DNA from: CAZCDS01 sp964497585
GTDB lineage: Bacteria; Desulfobacterota; Desulfomonilia; Desulfomonilales; Desulfomonilaceae
NCBI GenBank assembly: GCA_964497585.1
Contig: CAZCDS010000081.1
Coordinates: forward strand, 1-27,618
Reading direction: 5' to 3'
Length of the DNA: 27,618 nt
The notes below the pieces were generated by a model that saw nothing but the letters and a program-made list of their open reading frames with translations, ran no database searches and was not told where the DNA came from. Positions within the stretch are counted from its first letter, which is position 1, and the number at the start of each line of letters is the position of its first letter. A program made the position numbers and the translations under genes. This document shows, piece after piece, positions 8,512 through 16,239 of the stretch.

Positions 8512-9402
8512 CTACGCGACCTTCGCGGCGCTCTTTTCTTCCTCGTAGATCTGCAGAGCGATCTCGGGCTTCTCGTTGTGATGGATCACCGCGCGAACCG
8601 CCTTGATCATCCCCACCGGGCAGTCGGACTGGAAGATGTTGCGGCCCATGTCAACGCCGACGGCTCCCTCGGAAACCGCGTTGTAAGCCATCGTGAGAGC
8701 TTCGATCTCCGGGAGTTTCTTCCCGCCCGCCATAACGATCGGCACCGGACAGGTAGTGGTGACCCTCTCGAAATTCTCGCAATAGTAGGTCTTGACTATA
8801 TTCGCGCCCATCTCAGCGGCCATCCTCGAGGCGAGGCTGAGGTACCGGGCGTCGCGTACCATCTCTCTTCCCACCGCGGTGACAGCCACCACAGGGATCC
8901 CGGATGCATACCCCGCGTCGATCAAATCGGAGAATTCCACGATCGTCTGGTGCTGGTGCTCTCCGCCGATGTATATCGAGAATGCCATTCCCGAGACGTT
9001 CAAACGCACGCAGTCTTCCGGGGTCACATTCCACGCCTCATTCGAAAGGTCGTCCGCCACGACGCTGTTGCCTCCTGAAACCCTGAGAACGATCGGAACC
9101 TGCGTCCCCGGCGGTACGGAGGTGCGCAGAATTCCCCGGGTCAACATGAGGCAATCCGCGTGGGGGATCAGCGGCCTGAGCGTATCCTCCATGACTTCCA
9201 GCCCGGACGTGGGACCCTGGAAGTATCCGTGATCCACCGCCAACATCACCGTCCGACCGGTATCGGGTTTGATGATCCGGGAGAGCCGGTTCTTCATTCC
9301 CCAGTCGAGATGTGCGCTGCCCTTCAGATGGAATTCCCCGGCAGAGGGAACCGAGGAACCCTTGACATCCCGCGCTTCGACCAATCCTTCAATGTCCGCC
9401 AT
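8512..9402 (-). CDS. LsrF-like class I aldolase/thiolase (DhnA/DeoC superfamily)
   Basis: 296 residues, essentially the length of E. coli LsrF (291), with matching landmarks along its whole length: LKGSAHLDWGM near residue 30, TVMLAVDHGYFQGPTSGLE near 52-70, LTRGILR near 87, MVRDARYLSLA, VKTYY with the Schiff-base lysine, PIVMAGGKKLPE and GVDMGRNIFQSD at the phosphate end. LsrF transfers an acetyl group from 3-hydroxy-2,4-pentanedione-5-phosphate to CoA in AI-2 breakdown. No lsrK, lsrG or lsr transporter gene is present here. Instead the partners are a zinc alcohol dehydrogenase and an M24 protein downstream, and a divergent aryl-CoA ligase. The real substrate may be another phosphorylated keto compound. 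A strong promoter with an embedded palindrome lies just upstream, giving a roughly 30-nt leader. Confidence 0.9.
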   Translation of the reverse strand: MADIEGLVEARDVKGSSVPSAGEFHLKGSAHLDWGMKNRLSRIIKPDTGRTVMLAVDHGYFQGPTSGLEVMEDTLRPLIPHADCLMLTRGILRTSVPPGTQVPIVLRVSGGNSVVADDLSNEAWNVTPEDCVRLNVSGMAFSIYIGGEHQHQTIVEFSDLIDAGYASGIPVVAVTAVGREMVRDARYLSLASRMAAEMGANIVKTYYCENFERVTTTCPVPIVMAGGKKLPEIEALTMAYNAVSEGAVGVDMGRNIFQSDCPVGMIKAVRAVIHHNEKPEIALQIYEEEKSAAKVA

Positions 9403-9439
9403 GGCTGCCCTACCTTAGTTGGAGTTTACAAACGAAAAG

Positions 9440-9468
9440 ATGCTAGCAAAGCCACGACGTGGTGTCAA
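9440..9468 (-). promoter_or_regulatory. Sigma-70 promoter of the LsrF-like gene with palindromic operator in the spacer
   Basis: On the minus strand TTGACA (9463-9468) is separated by exactly 17 bases from TAGCAT (9440-9445), which carries an extended -10 TG. The 17-base spacer contains a perfect 11-base palindrome, CCACGACGTGG (9452-9462). The expected start point near 9433 leaves about 30 nt to the ATG. A dimeric regulator bound to the palindrome would block RNA polymerase directly. No regulator gene is adjacent. Confidence 0.7.
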
Positions 9469-9638
9469 CCAGCGGCTTCGGCACTGGGCTCCGGAGGAAA
9501 TTCCTCGATTCGACCGAAGGCGTGACCAAGGAACCGGTTCTAGAAAATTGGCACTTTTGGAACTGTCAACGAGCCGGCTGGAAGCGTTGGCGAGACACCA
9601 TTCCCTGTGATGTTCTCCCGAATCGTTGCGGATTTTCG

Positions 9639-9647
9639 TGATATGAT
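9639..9647 (+). promoter_or_regulatory. Possible extended -10 promoter for the aryl-CoA ligase
   Basis: TG at 9639-9640, one base, then TATGAT at 9642-9647 match an extended -10 element. No acceptable -35 box is seen 16-18 bases upstream. The location upstream of the ligase start at 9812 is suitable. Confidence 0.3.
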
Positions 9648-9811
9648 GGATTGGGCCGGGTTGACGTGGTCGATGCACATAGAGACCGCGTCGCCAGAGA
9701 AAGCTGGTATGCAAACCACAACCGCCGGGAAACCACCGCGTTCCGATAACAGGTCGTTGAGGAGGGCCGCTCAGTTAGTCGATCCATCCAGGACAGCGAA
9801 AGGTAGACACC

Positions 9812-11164
9812 ATGTCGCTCAATGACAATATCGCTTATTGGAATCCGCACCTGGAGAAGCTCCCCCCAGAGGATCTTGAGACGCTCCAGCTCCGGAAATT
9901 CCGGCGTATTGTGCGGTGGGCCTTTGACCGGTCCCGGTTCCATCGCGCCCTGTACGAGGCTGCAGGAGTCGTGCCAGAAGATATCCGCACCATGGAGGAT
10001 GTGCGCAAGGTACCAAAGGTCGAGAAATCTATGATGCGCCCGATCCAGAGAAGAGACCCCTTTCCCTATGGCGACGCGCTCTGCGTCCCCCTGGACGAGG
10101 TAACAGCGTTCAGACAAACAAGCGGAACCACCGGACAACCCGTGTACCAACCCGACACGTGGCAGGACTGGGAATGGTGGTCGGAATGCTGGGCAACGCT
10201 CCTCTGGGCTCAGGGGTATCGTCCGCACGACAGGGTTTTCATTCCTTTCGGATACAACATCTTCGTAGCCTTCTGGGCAGGTCACTACGCCTCGGAGAAG
10301 ATCGGTTGCGAGACCGTTCCCGGAGGTGTCCTCGACACGCCAGCGAGAATCCTCAAGATGCAGGAACTCAAAGCCACCGCGATGATGGCGACTCCGACCT
10401 ACGTCCTGGGACTTGCCGACGCAGCCAGGAACAAGCTTTCCCTGGATCCCGCGGCGGATCTTCAGATCAACAAGATCACCTGTGCGGGAGAGCCGGGGGC
10501 CCTCGTACCTTCCACCAAACGCCGCATCGAACAGGCATGGGGAGCCAAAGTCTATGACCACGCAGGCGCTACGGAAATAGGAGCCTGGGGCTTCGAATGC
10601 AGCGAGCAACCGGGCGGGCTCCATGTCAATGAGCCGATGTTCCTCGCCGAGGTAGAAGACCCGGACACCGGCGAACCCGTCACGGAGCCGGGACGAACCG
10701 GGAAACTCGTCATCACCGCGTTGGACAGGAGAGCGCAGCCCTGTATCCGCTTCGATGCCAAGGACATCGTGGAAATCAGCCACGATCAGTGCCCATGCGG
10801 CAGGACCTTCCGCATCTTCAAGGGAGGCGTCATCGGGCGAGCCGACGACATCACCAAGGTCAAGGGCGTGCTTCTCGCGCCGTCGGCCATCGAGGATGTG
10901 GTGCGCTCAATCCCTGAACTCTCCGAGGAGTATGAGGCGATCGTGGACAAAAGGAGAGATATTGACCGGATTGTGCTCAAAGTGGAATTGGCGAAAGACG
11001 GGACCTGTTCGGAGGAAGAGGTCAGGGGGAAACTCGCTACCGAGCTTCGCGTGAAGACCAATCTCGGATATGAGCTAGAGTTCCATCCCTATGGATCCCT
11101 GCCTCGATACGAGGTCAAGGCCAAGAGATTCAAGGACCTGCGAAAAGGGGAGGCAGACAAATGA
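9812..11164 (+). CDS. Phenylacetate-CoA ligase family AMP-forming enzyme
   Basis: 450-residue aryl-CoA ligase of the PaaK type, cytosolic, forming a CoA thioester through an acyl-adenylate. The intact AMP-binding loop RQTSGTTGQPV is near residues 100-110; other landmarks are DHAGATEIGAWGFEC near 250, RFDAKDIV near 315, a CPCGRT segment, GRADDITKVKG and the C-terminal Lys region RYEVKAKRFKD. The N-terminal region (LRKFRRIVRWAFDRSRFHRALY) is typical of the family. It may activate phenylacetate, another aromatic acid or a benzoate-like compound; coenzyme F390 synthetases share the fold. The ribosome site is GAAAGG before ATG 9812. Its stop overlaps the next small ORF by 4 bases (ATGA), so the two are coupled. 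Confidence 0.92.
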   Translation: MSLNDNIAYWNPHLEKLPPEDLETLQLRKFRRIVRWAFDRSRFHRALYEAAGVVPEDIRTMEDVRKVPKVEKSMMRPIQRRDPFPYGDALCVPLDEVTAFRQTSGTTGQPVYQPDTWQDWEWWSECWATLLWAQGYRPHDRVFIPFGYNIFVAFWAGHYASEKIGCETVPGGVLDTPARILKMQELKATAMMATPTYVLGLADAARNKLSLDPAADLQINKITCAGEPGALVPSTKRRIEQAWGAKVYDHAGATEIGAWGFECSEQPGGLHVNEPMFLAEVEDPDTGEPVTEPGRTGKLVITALDRRAQPCIRFDAKDIVEISHDQCPCGRTFRIFKGGVIGRADDITKVKGVLLAPSAIEDVVRSIPELSEEYEAIVDKRRDIDRIVLKVELAKDGTCSEEEVRGKLATELRVKTNLGYELEFHPYGSLPRYEVKAKRFKDLRKGEADK

Positions 11165-11349
11165 CACGGCATGATACTCCGATTGCACAGATCGGCGCGA
11201 AGGTAGATGATCTGGCGAAACAGGCCCGTGAGTTGTATGACCTGTCCGAAAACTTCCCCGCAGTGAATAGGAACGTCAAGCGAATTCTCGCATCAATAGA
11301 GATGCTCAAAATCAACGTGGAGCAGGTCTCCGGCCCGGCCGATCAGTGA
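11161..11349 (+). CDS. Small helical protein coupled to the aryl-CoA ligase
   Basis: 62-residue protein of unknown function beginning in an ATGA overlap with the ligase stop, a strong sign of translational coupling. The sequence is mostly amphipathic and charged, with heptad-like spacing (IGAKVDDLAKQARELYDL... VKRILASIEMLKINVEQV), compatible with one or two helices or a short coiled coil. There are no membrane segments, cysteines or signal peptide. The coupling suggests an accessory or stabilising partner of the ligase; this is inference. The family is not recognised. Confidence 0.7.
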   Translation: MTRHDTPIAQIGAKVDDLAKQARELYDLSENFPAVNRNVKRILASIEMLKINVEQVSGPADQ

Positions 11350-11380
11350 GAGAGCATCCTGTCTTGCCGTTTGGGAGCAG

Positions 11381-11433
11381 CGCTTCAGGCAGAGTAAGTC
11401 CCTGCTGGACAGACCGACTGTCTCGCTGAAGCG
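11381..11433. repeat. Inverted repeat with nested hairpin after the ligase operon
   Basis: CGCTTCAG (11381-11388) pairs with CTGAAGCG (11426-11433), and a 5-bp hairpin GACAG/CTGTC lies inside. GGGTTT follows. It may end transcription of the ligase operon, but the T-run is weak. The rest of the 290-base gap (11350-11639) holds another short repeat, CTCTAC (11496-11501)/GTAGAG (11514-11519), and the promoter listed next. Confidence 0.4.
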
Positions 11434-11547
11434 GGGTTTGCATCCGTGATTCACTCGTCATACAAGAAGGTTTTCTCTGAGTAGAATGCGTGGGACTCTA
11501 CCGGAGGTAAAGAGTAGAGCGTGGCGGCCGGTATGATGGTCATTCGA

Positions 11548-11576
11548 TTGCACGGGAATCTCAGGAGGGGTAGAAT
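11548..11576 (+). promoter_or_regulatory. Candidate promoter of the mntA-hepT pair
   Basis: TAGAAT (11571-11576) matches five of six bases of the -10 consensus. TTGCAC lies 17 bases upstream (11548-11553) as a weak -35. The expected start near 11583 gives a leader of about 57 nt to ATG 11640. Confidence 0.4.
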
Positions 11577-11639
11577 CTTTACAAGACCAGAATCCCGAGC
11601 CGACTCAGATTGCACACGACGCAAGGGTTAAAAGGGAGC

Positions 11640-11936
11640 ATGAAAAGGGCCCTCGATCCCCAACTGAAGGCTATGCGAAAAGAAATACTGGAACTGGCTG
11701 CCAAACGCGGAGCATACAACGTGCGCGTGTTCGGATCGGCCGCCCGGGGAGATATCCGTCCGGACAGTGACGTCGATTTTCTTGTGGACATGGAAGCAGA
11801 TCGTAGCCTCTTCGACATGGGTGCGTTGCTCATGGATCTTCAGGATCTTCTCGGTCGCGAGATTCACCTTGTGACAGAAAAGGCCCTTCACTGGTCCATA
11901 AGGGATCGGATAATTGACGAGGCTGTTCCGTTATGA
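11640..11936 (+). CDS. mntA: MntA-type minimal nucleotidyltransferase antitoxin
   Basis: 98 residues from ATG 11640, chosen because upstream options are only a TTG and an AAAGGGAG ribosome site directly precedes this ATG (spacing is tight). The nucleotidyltransferase core VRVFGSAARGDIRPDSDVDFLVD holds the GSxxRG turn and the SDxD metal-binding aspartates. In known MntA/HepT systems this protein neutralises the HEPN RNase by AMP-adding modification of its Tyr. The gene overlaps the HEPN gene by 4 bases (ATGA), the classic order antitoxin then toxin. The pair stands between the ligase operon and a cysteine desulfurase. Confidence 0.88.
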   Translation: MKRALDPQLKAMRKEILELAAKRGAYNVRVFGSAARGDIRPDSDVDFLVDMEADRSLFDMGALLMDLQDLLGREIHLVTEKALHWSIRDRIIDEAVPL

Positions 11937-12283
11937 AAGACGATCGGCTGTATCTTGTACACATCAGGGAGTGTATCGAACGAATTGAAGAATACACATC
12001 CGGTGGCCGGCAAGAATTCGTTGCTTCGCGGCTGATTCAAGACGCGGTGGTACGCAATCTCCAAATCATGGCTGAATCGACGCAACGTTTGTCCGACGAT
12101 ATCCGAATCGCCAATCCCGATGTCGATTGGCGGGGCATTGGCGGCTTCCGAAACGTACTGGTGCATAACTATCTTGGATTGGACGTGAACCGGGTCTGGC
12201 AAGTTGTGGAGCGAGACTTGCCAAAGCTCATGAGACAGGTTGCGACGCTACTCAAGAGAATTGAGAAACGGCCCACGCAATAG
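11933..12283 (+). CDS. hepT: HepT-type HEPN RNase toxin (DUF86)
   Basis: 116-residue all-helical HEPN protein. The catalytic RX4HXY motif is complete (RNVLVHNY, near residues 85-92), including the Tyr that MntA partners modify. The N-terminal YLVHIRECIERIEEY and central RLIQDAVVRNLQIMAEST segments are typical of DUF86. It should act as an RNA-cleaving toxin held in check by the upstream nucleotidyltransferase. It begins in an ATGA overlap with mntA. The cysteine desulfurase starts only 22 bases beyond its stop, so read-through transcription into that gene is likely unless an unseen promoter lies inside. Confidence 0.9.
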   Translation: MKDDRLYLVHIRECIERIEEYTSGGRQEFVASRLIQDAVVRNLQIMAESTQRLSDDIRIANPDVDWRGIGGFRNVLVHNYLGLDVNRVWQVVERDLPKLMRQVATLLKRIEKRPTQ

Positions 12284-12305
12284 CTTCTGAGGAGATGAAC
12301 CGCCC

Positions 12306-13451
12306 ATGCCGAATCCGATCTATCTCGACTACAACGGAACAACGCCGCACGATCCTGAAGTGATCGAGGCAATGCGGCCCTTTCTCGAACAGGAGTTCGG
12401 CAATCCCTCCAGTTCGCACTGGTACGGGATCAAGCCGAAAAGAGCCGTAGAACATGCCCGCAGGCAGGTCGCCGATCTCATAAATTGCGGTCCCGAAGAG
12501 ATTGTCTTTACCAGTGGCGGGACCGAATCGAACAACCACGCGATCAAGGGTATCGCCGCTGCGAAGTGCGGTCAGGGGAATCATATCATTACGACGCAGA
12601 TCGAGCACCCTGCCACGCTCGAAGTCTGTCAACACCTCGAAAGGCTCGGTTACCGGGTCACCTATCTGCCGGTGGATGAGTACGGCCTGGTGGATGTCTC
12701 CGATGTGGAGAATGCCGTCCGCGACGAAACAATACTCATCACCGTGATGCACGCGAACAACGAAGTCGGCACGGTCGAGCCGATAGAAGAGATATGTCGG
12801 ATCGCCAAGGCGCGAGGCATCGCGTTCCATACGGACGCGGCTCAATCTCTGGGGAAGATTCCGGCTGACGTGAATACGCTCGGCGTAGACCTTCTCTCTG
12901 TCGCGGGCCATAAAATCTATGCACCCAAGGGGATCGGCGCATTATACATGCGGGAACCGCTCAAGCTTGACCCGTTTGTCCACGGGGCAGGCCAGGAGCG
13001 AGGCCTGCGTGCGGGGACGGAAAACGTCCTGGAAATCGTCGGTCTGGGAAAAGCCTGTGAGATCGCGAAGCGAGACCTTGAAAAAAACATGGCGCTCATG
13101 CAGAGAACACGGGACCGGCTCCACGAGGGGCTGAAAGCCCAATTGCAGGAAATGAGACTCAACGGGCATCCGGAACAACGGCTCCCAAACACCCTGAGTC
13201 TCTCGTTCCGCAACCTGGAAGCCAACCGCATCCTCGAAGAGATCGGCCTTGAAATAGCCGCTTCAGCCGGAGCAGCCTGCCATTCGGACAGCGTACAAAT
13301 ATCGCACGTGCTCGAAGCAATGCACGTCCCGGAAGAATGGGCCAAAGGCACCCTGCGATTCACCACGGGTAGGATGACAACGGACGCTGATATAGACAGA
13401 GCCGTCAACGTCATTGTCGAAGGAGTGAACAAGTTGAGGAGCCTGGCATAG
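12306..13451 (+). CDS. Cysteine desulfurase / selenocysteine lyase-like PLP enzyme
   Basis: 381-residue class V aminotransferase-fold enzyme. Landmarks: YLDYNGTTP at the N-terminus, FTSGGTESNN, HANNEVGTVEP, HTDAAQSLGK, the PLP lysine in SVAGHKIYAPKG, and GQERGLRAGTEN. The catalytic-cysteine segment reads SAGAACHSD, and RFTTGRMTT follows. The AACHSD form with a Gly-Arg-Thr-type tail resembles selenocysteine lyases and NifS-type desulfurases more than IscS (which has SACTSASLEPS). The reaction is removal of S or Se from cysteine or selenocysteine as a persulfide/selenide. No iscU, tusA or selenoprotein gene is adjacent. The ribosome site GAGGAG is about 11 bases before ATG 12306. The HepT gene ends 22 bases upstream. 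Confidence 0.9.
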   Translation: MPNPIYLDYNGTTPHDPEVIEAMRPFLEQEFGNPSSSHWYGIKPKRAVEHARRQVADLINCGPEEIVFTSGGTESNNHAIKGIAAAKCGQGNHIITTQIEHPATLEVCQHLERLGYRVTYLPVDEYGLVDVSDVENAVRDETILITVMHANNEVGTVEPIEEICRIAKARGIAFHTDAAQSLGKIPADVNTLGVDLLSVAGHKIYAPKGIGALYMREPLKLDPFVHGAGQERGLRAGTENVLEIVGLGKACEIAKRDLEKNMALMQRTRDRLHEGLKAQLQEMRLNGHPEQRLPNTLSLSFRNLEANRILEEIGLEIAASAGAACHSDSVQISHVLEAMHVPEEWAKGTLRFTTGRMTTDADIDRAVNVIVEGVNKLRSLA

Positions 13452-13636
13452 GCACCCGGTCTCGTGACGGCTTGCGCTTGCCAGGCTTTTCCTCAAGCAA
13501 ATGAGTGCGAGTCTTCCCGGCCTTGGGCGCCGGAGGCAGGGCCGTACGTTACAGTGCCCTCAGGTTCTGCGGAACGTCTTATGTTAGAAGTAGCGCTATC
13601 GGTCGACGCCGTGAAAGGCATGACTAAGCTGGTTCA

Positions 13637-15994
13637 ATGAAATCTCGCACCCTTTCGAGTAGACGCGTCTCATCACGCCGTCTCGGTTACCTTCTCGGCG
13701 GTGTGGCTACGTGCTTGCTCATTACGGCCCTGGTTCTTTTTCAACTCCTCCCAGATTATACCGACACCGTGGAACACCAGCGAAGCTTGTCCGGTTCGGT
13801 GGCCCTTGACCGTAGCGGGCGTGTCCTGCGCGTCCTTCCCGATTCTGACGGCCAGTTCTGCATATGGGTCCCGATTGAACGGGTTCCCGAATGTCTGAAG
13901 CGAGCAGTGATCGCAGCCGAGGATCAACGGTTCTTTTACCATCCCGGTTTTGATCCGATTGCTGTAGTGAGGGCTCTCCATTCGAACGTGAGCGAGGGTA
14001 AGATCGTCTCCGGCGCGTCGACCATAACGCAGCAGGTGGTCCGTCTGATTCATCCGAGGCCCCGGACGTACACTTCCAAGGTGATAGAGCTGGCGGAAGC
14101 TGTGAAGATGGAATGGCAGCTCTCCAAGCAACAGATCCTTGAGCTGTACCTGAACCTTTCTCCCATGGGTGGAAACATCAGGGGAGTGGGGCTCGCCGCA
14201 CGCGTCTACTTCGGGAAAGAGATCGGAAGCATAAACGTGGCCGAAGCAGCCGTTCTCGCGGTCCTACCCCGGTCCCCATCGCGCTTCAATCCCAGGAAGC
14301 CCGCGGGAAGAAGGCGGGTGCTCGCGGAGAAGGACAACGTGCTCAGACGCATGGTTGCCCTCGGCCTGCTCGCCCGCGACCGGCTCCCGGGTCTGCTCGG
14401 GGACACGGTGAAATTCACTGTGAGGTCTCTTCCGCACGAGGCCCCCCACTTCGTGGACTTTGTTCTTGCGAGCGCGTCCGGAAGGCGTGCCACAATCGAG
14501 ACAACCCTGGATCTCGACCTTCAACGCTCCCTGGAGAGAATCGTGCGGTCCCACCGGGATCGACTCGCACGTCTCGGCGCCAAGCAGGTCGCTGCTCTCA
14601 TCGTCGGGGTTCGACACGGAGACGTCTTGGCGATGATGGGATCGCTCGGATACGAGCCGCGTGACCAAGGTTACAACAACGGAGTGCTCGCCATACGGGG
14701 CGCCGGTTCCACGCTCAAACCCTTTCTCTACGCCCTCGCCCTCGACCGAGGGTACACTGCCTTCTCCGAGATACCGGACACCTCCAGGAGCTACACAACT
14801 CCGCGAGGTGAGTATCTCCCCTTGAACGCGGACCGCAGATCCTACGGGCCCGTGACCATGCGAACCGCGCTGGGCAACTCACTCAATATGTCTGCGGTAA
14901 AGGTTCTCAAAGGGGTCGGCATAGAGGAGTTCTACCGGTTATTGAGGGAGGTGGAGATTGTTGGTAAGGGAAACGGATCGGCTCAGGACTATGGCCTCGG
15001 AATGGCCATTGGGAATGTGGAGACAAGTCTGTACCGGCTCGTCCAGGCCTACGCAACCCTTGCACGCGGAGGTCTCTCCGCTTCATCGACCATACTCAAG
15101 AGTGAGGAGTCCGTATCCTCACGGGTATTCTCGCGGGAAACCGCGTATATCGTTTCTCACATGCTCGCCGATCCCACAGCCCGCCTGCTCACCTTCGGAA
15201 ATCCTGACTATTTCGATTTCGGATTCCCCCTCGCGTTCAAGACCGGGACGAGCAGCAAGTATCGAGACGGCTGGATGGTCGGTTACACCTCGGAACACGT
15301 CATCGGCGTCTGGGCGGGTAACTTCGACGGGAGCCCCACTGAGGGGGTTGCCGGCGCCAAGGCGTGCGGCCCGATCTTCACGCAGATCGTGCGACATCTG
15401 TACCGGTCGCGGGCTCCGGCCTGGTTCAAACGACCCGAGTGCGTCAAGGAGATTGCCATCTGCTGGATGTCAGGAAAACCAGCTTCAGCGCGGTGTAGGT
15501 ACACGATGAAAGAGCTTGCCAGGGAGGGGACCTGGCGCGGAGTTCAATGCGATCTGCCTCATGAGTCAGACGAGTTCGTTCCCCTGGGGGCGCCGTACGC
15601 GCGATGGCTCTTTCGCCGTGAGCTCGAGCAGGGTGTCGGCAGGTACAGGTTGTCCGCTCGGGAACCTCGTTCCAATTCTGTGGGAGGCAGATACAACCGC
15701 GAGATCATTCATATCGATGGAAGGCCGCCGATCGGCCGGACACCTCGAATCAGTATTGTTCACCCACATGAGGCTGATTGCTTTGTTCTCACACCGTATG
15801 AGGAGAATCGGATTCGCTTCCGGGCGGTTGCAGACCCCCTGGCCCCTTTTGTCATCTGGTTCGTGGACGCGGTCGAGATAGCTCGGACATCGCCTCCATA
15901 CGAATTGTTCTGGGCGGCCGAGAGGGGATGCCACGTCATTGACGCGATCACGCCTGACAATGATGGGGCGCGTATTACCATAAAGGTCGAGTAA
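13637..15994 (+). CDS. pbpC: Penicillin-binding protein 1C (bifunctional class A PBP)
   Basis: 785 residues, the normal size for PBP1C. A single membrane anchor lies near residues 16-38. Next comes the GT51 transglycosylase domain (about 55-230) with the catalytic Glu in AEDQRFFYHPGFD and GASTITQQ. The transpeptidase domain (about 290-560) has the active-site Ser in GSTLKP, the SxN motif in GNSLNMSAVK and KTG in FKTGTSSKYRDGW. The C-terminal Ig-like BiPBP_C domain (about 690-785) is characteristic of PBP1C. The enzyme polymerises and cross-links peptidoglycan at the outer face of the inner membrane; in E. coli it is dispensable. The usual partner, an alpha-2-macroglobulin gene, is not adjacent. 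A 185-base gap without a clear promoter precedes it. Confidence 0.95.
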   Translation: MKSRTLSSRRVSSRRLGYLLGGVATCLLITALVLFQLLPDYTDTVEHQRSLSGSVALDRSGRVLRVLPDSDGQFCIWVPIERVPECLKRAVIAAEDQRFFYHPGFDPIAVVRALHSNVSEGKIVSGASTITQQVVRLIHPRPRTYTSKVIELAEAVKMEWQLSKQQILELYLNLSPMGGNIRGVGLAARVYFGKEIGSINVAEAAVLAVLPRSPSRFNPRKPAGRRRVLAEKDNVLRRMVALGLLARDRLPGLLGDTVKFTVRSLPHEAPHFVDFVLASASGRRATIETTLDLDLQRSLERIVRSHRDRLARLGAKQVAALIVGVRHGDVLAMMGSLGYEPRDQGYNNGVLAIRGAGSTLKPFLYALALDRGYTAFSEIPDTSRSYTTPRGEYLPLNADRRSYGPVTMRTALGNSLNMSAVKVLKGVGIEEFYRLLREVEIVGKGNGSAQDYGLGMAIGNVETSLYRLVQAYATLARGGLSASSTILKSEESVSSRVFSRETAYIVSHMLADPTARLLTFGNPDYFDFGFPLAFKTGTSSKYRDGWMVGYTSEHVIGVWAGNFDGSPTEGVAGAKACGPIFTQIVRHLYRSRAPAWFKRPECVKEIAICWMSGKPASARCRYTMKELAREGTWRGVQCDLPHESDEFVPLGAPYARWLFRRELEQGVGRYRLSAREPRSNSVGGRYNREIIHIDGRPPIGRTPRISIVHPHEADCFVLTPYEENRIRFRAVADPLAPFVIWFVDAVEIARTSPPYELFWAAERGCHVIDAITPDNDGARITIKVE

Positions 15995-16000
15995 GTCGGC

Positions 16001-16036
16001 TCGGCGCCCTTTTTCGACTCAATCGCGAGGCGCCGA
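16001..16036. repeat. 8-bp GC-rich inverted repeat after pbpC
   Basis: TCGGCGCC (16001-16008) is mirrored by GGCGCCGA (16029-16036). The loop starts with CTTTTT. It lies just after the pbpC stop codon (15994) and may help end that transcript, though the T-run lies inside the loop rather than after the stem. Confidence 0.4.
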
Positions 16037-16206
16037 TTATGCAAGAACGGGCCAGAGCAGCCCCCAGTACCCCAATGCCGGCTTCTTGGAGGGCCTCTCT
16101 GCCATCGCGTCAGAAGCCCGAGGAAAAGAGGTCTCTTCTCCAGTCCGCGGGGGACCGGCTTTCAGAGTCCTTCCCTCGGTTAGCGGCAGTTCGCTCCGAA
16201 ATGTAC

Positions 16207-16234
16207 TTGAAACGTGCGCCTACTCTGCTAGCAT
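16207..16234 (+). promoter_or_regulatory. Extended -10 sigma-70 promoter upstream of the ABM gene
   Basis: TTGAAA (16207-16212), 16-base spacer, then TAGCAT (16229-16234) preceded by TGC, giving an extended -10. The same TGCTAGCAT string forms the -10 region of the LsrF-like promoter. The expected start near 16241 gives a roughly 190-nt leader to the ABM start at 16432, interrupted by a hairpin. Confidence 0.5.
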
Positions 16235-16239
16235 AGGAG

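Larger units (their letters stand above)
9403..9811. other. Divergent intergenic region between aldolase and aryl-CoA ligase
   Basis: 409 bases without a convincing gene. It holds the aldolase promoter (9440-9468) on the minus strand and a possible extended -10 element TGaTATGAT (9639-9647) on the plus strand without a recognisable -35 box. The latter could drive the aryl-CoA ligase with a leader of roughly 155 nt. Confidence 0.5.

Noticed and set aside
9566..10783. 405-codon minus-strand open frame opposite the aryl-CoA ligase
   Set aside because: The opposite strand encodes an intact ligase with all family motifs, and the antisense translation shows no recognisable domain.
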